Part shown: in pieces, positions 5,132 to 5,325 of the stretch
Layout of the letters: each line of letters begins with the position of its first letter
Position numbering within the stretch: position 1 is the first letter of the stretch
Position numbers and translations under genes: made by a program
Notes under the pieces: generated by a model
What the model saw: only the letters and a program-made list of their open reading frames with translations
Database searches by the model: none
Told to the model about the DNA's origin: nothing
NCBI GenBank assembly: GCA_030696545.1
Contig: JAUYSA010000405.1
Location: forward strand, 1-5,325
From: Hyphomonadaceae bacterium
GTDB lineage: Bacteria; Pseudomonadota; Alphaproteobacteria; Caulobacterales; Hyphomonadaceae
Reading direction: 5' to 3'
Length of the DNA: 5,325 nt

Positions 5132-5208
5132 GCTTTGGGTTTCCCCGATTTTCGGTGTGAATTGTTCGCCAGACCGACGAATTCCGCCTGCGAAAAGCGG
5201 CAGCGCTA

Positions 5209-5237
5209 TTGAACCGCCCACACTCGGCGGTTATACC
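5209..5237 (+). promoter_or_regulatory. Sigma-70-type promoter of tRNA-Asn
   Basis: A -35 box TTGAAC (5209-5214) and a -10 box TATACC (5232-5237) are separated by 17 bases. They match the alphaproteobacterial pattern TTGAC-like / TAT-like. Predicted initiation at about 5244 is 11 bases before the tRNA 5' end, a normal distance for a tRNA leader. Confidence 0.55.
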
Positions 5238-5254
5238 CCCGCCTCCAACCGTGC

Positions 5255-5325
5255 TCCCTGATAGCTCAGTTGGTAGAGCATTCGACTGTTAATCGAATGG
5301 TCGCTGGTTCGAGTCCAGCTCAGGG
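5255..5325 (+). tRNA. tRNA-Asn (anticodon GTT), cut by the window end
   Basis: The acceptor strand TCCCTGA (5255-5261) pairs with TCAGGG at the window end. The D arm contains AGCTCAGTTGGTAGAGC. The anticodon arm TTCGA/TCGAA encloses CTGTTAA with GTT at 5288-5290. The T arm CTGG-TTCGAGT-CCAG is canonical. The last paired base, discriminator and CCA (about 5 bases) lie beyond the window. Confidence 0.96.

Noticed and set aside
4856..5221. Minus-strand 121-residue ORF between the membrane-protein gene and tRNA-Asn
   Set aside because: It would start at a GTG inside the tRNA-Asn promoter, reads through a Rho-independent terminator hairpin and the CtrA-like box, and shows no domain or ribosome binding site.

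Overview
The window looks like chromosomal DNA from an alphaproteobacterium, most likely in the Caulobacterales (Caulobacteraceae or Hyphomonadaceae). This rests on three things: the high GC of the core genes, the minus-strand gene order pcm - tolC - popZ (DUF2497), and a left end built from imperfect palindromic repeats of a kind scattered between genes in that group. The assignment is made by eye, without a database search.

Left end (1-840): no confident gene. Two related composite elements lie at about 1-187 and 566-799. Each has a short palindrome (complete at 566-616, a remnant at 1-18), then a shared TGCTCACCACC, then a long inverted repeat with hairpin-tipped arms (41-187 and 647-799). 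A small ORF at 350-664 between them has coding-like codon positions but is weakly supported. Its C-terminal third is translated repeat.

Core block (889-3765, all minus strand, transcribed from right to left): pcm-like methyltransferase, then a TolC-family outer-membrane channel protein, then the polar organizer PopZ, closed by a strong Rho-independent terminator at 889-921. The genes are separated by about 120 bases, so one shared transcript is possible but not shown. In many alphaproteobacteria valS follows the DUF2497 gene; here terminator and repeats occupy that position.

Right end (3884-5325): a complete tRNA-Cys and a tRNA-Asn cut by the window edge, both on the plus strand. Between them is an unrecognised minus-strand gene for a single-pass membrane protein (3973-4809), visibly less GC-rich than the core genes. 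A stretch of about 445 bases without a protein gene (4810-5254) follows. It holds several inverted repeats, a near-match to a CtrA site, a hairpin plus Rho-independent terminator that may be a small RNA, and a good promoter for tRNA-Asn.

I see no defence system, CRISPR array, transposase or integrase. The items most worth a second look are the composite repeats with compensating hairpin changes, the possible small RNA at about 5050-5131, and the unknown gene between the two tRNAs.
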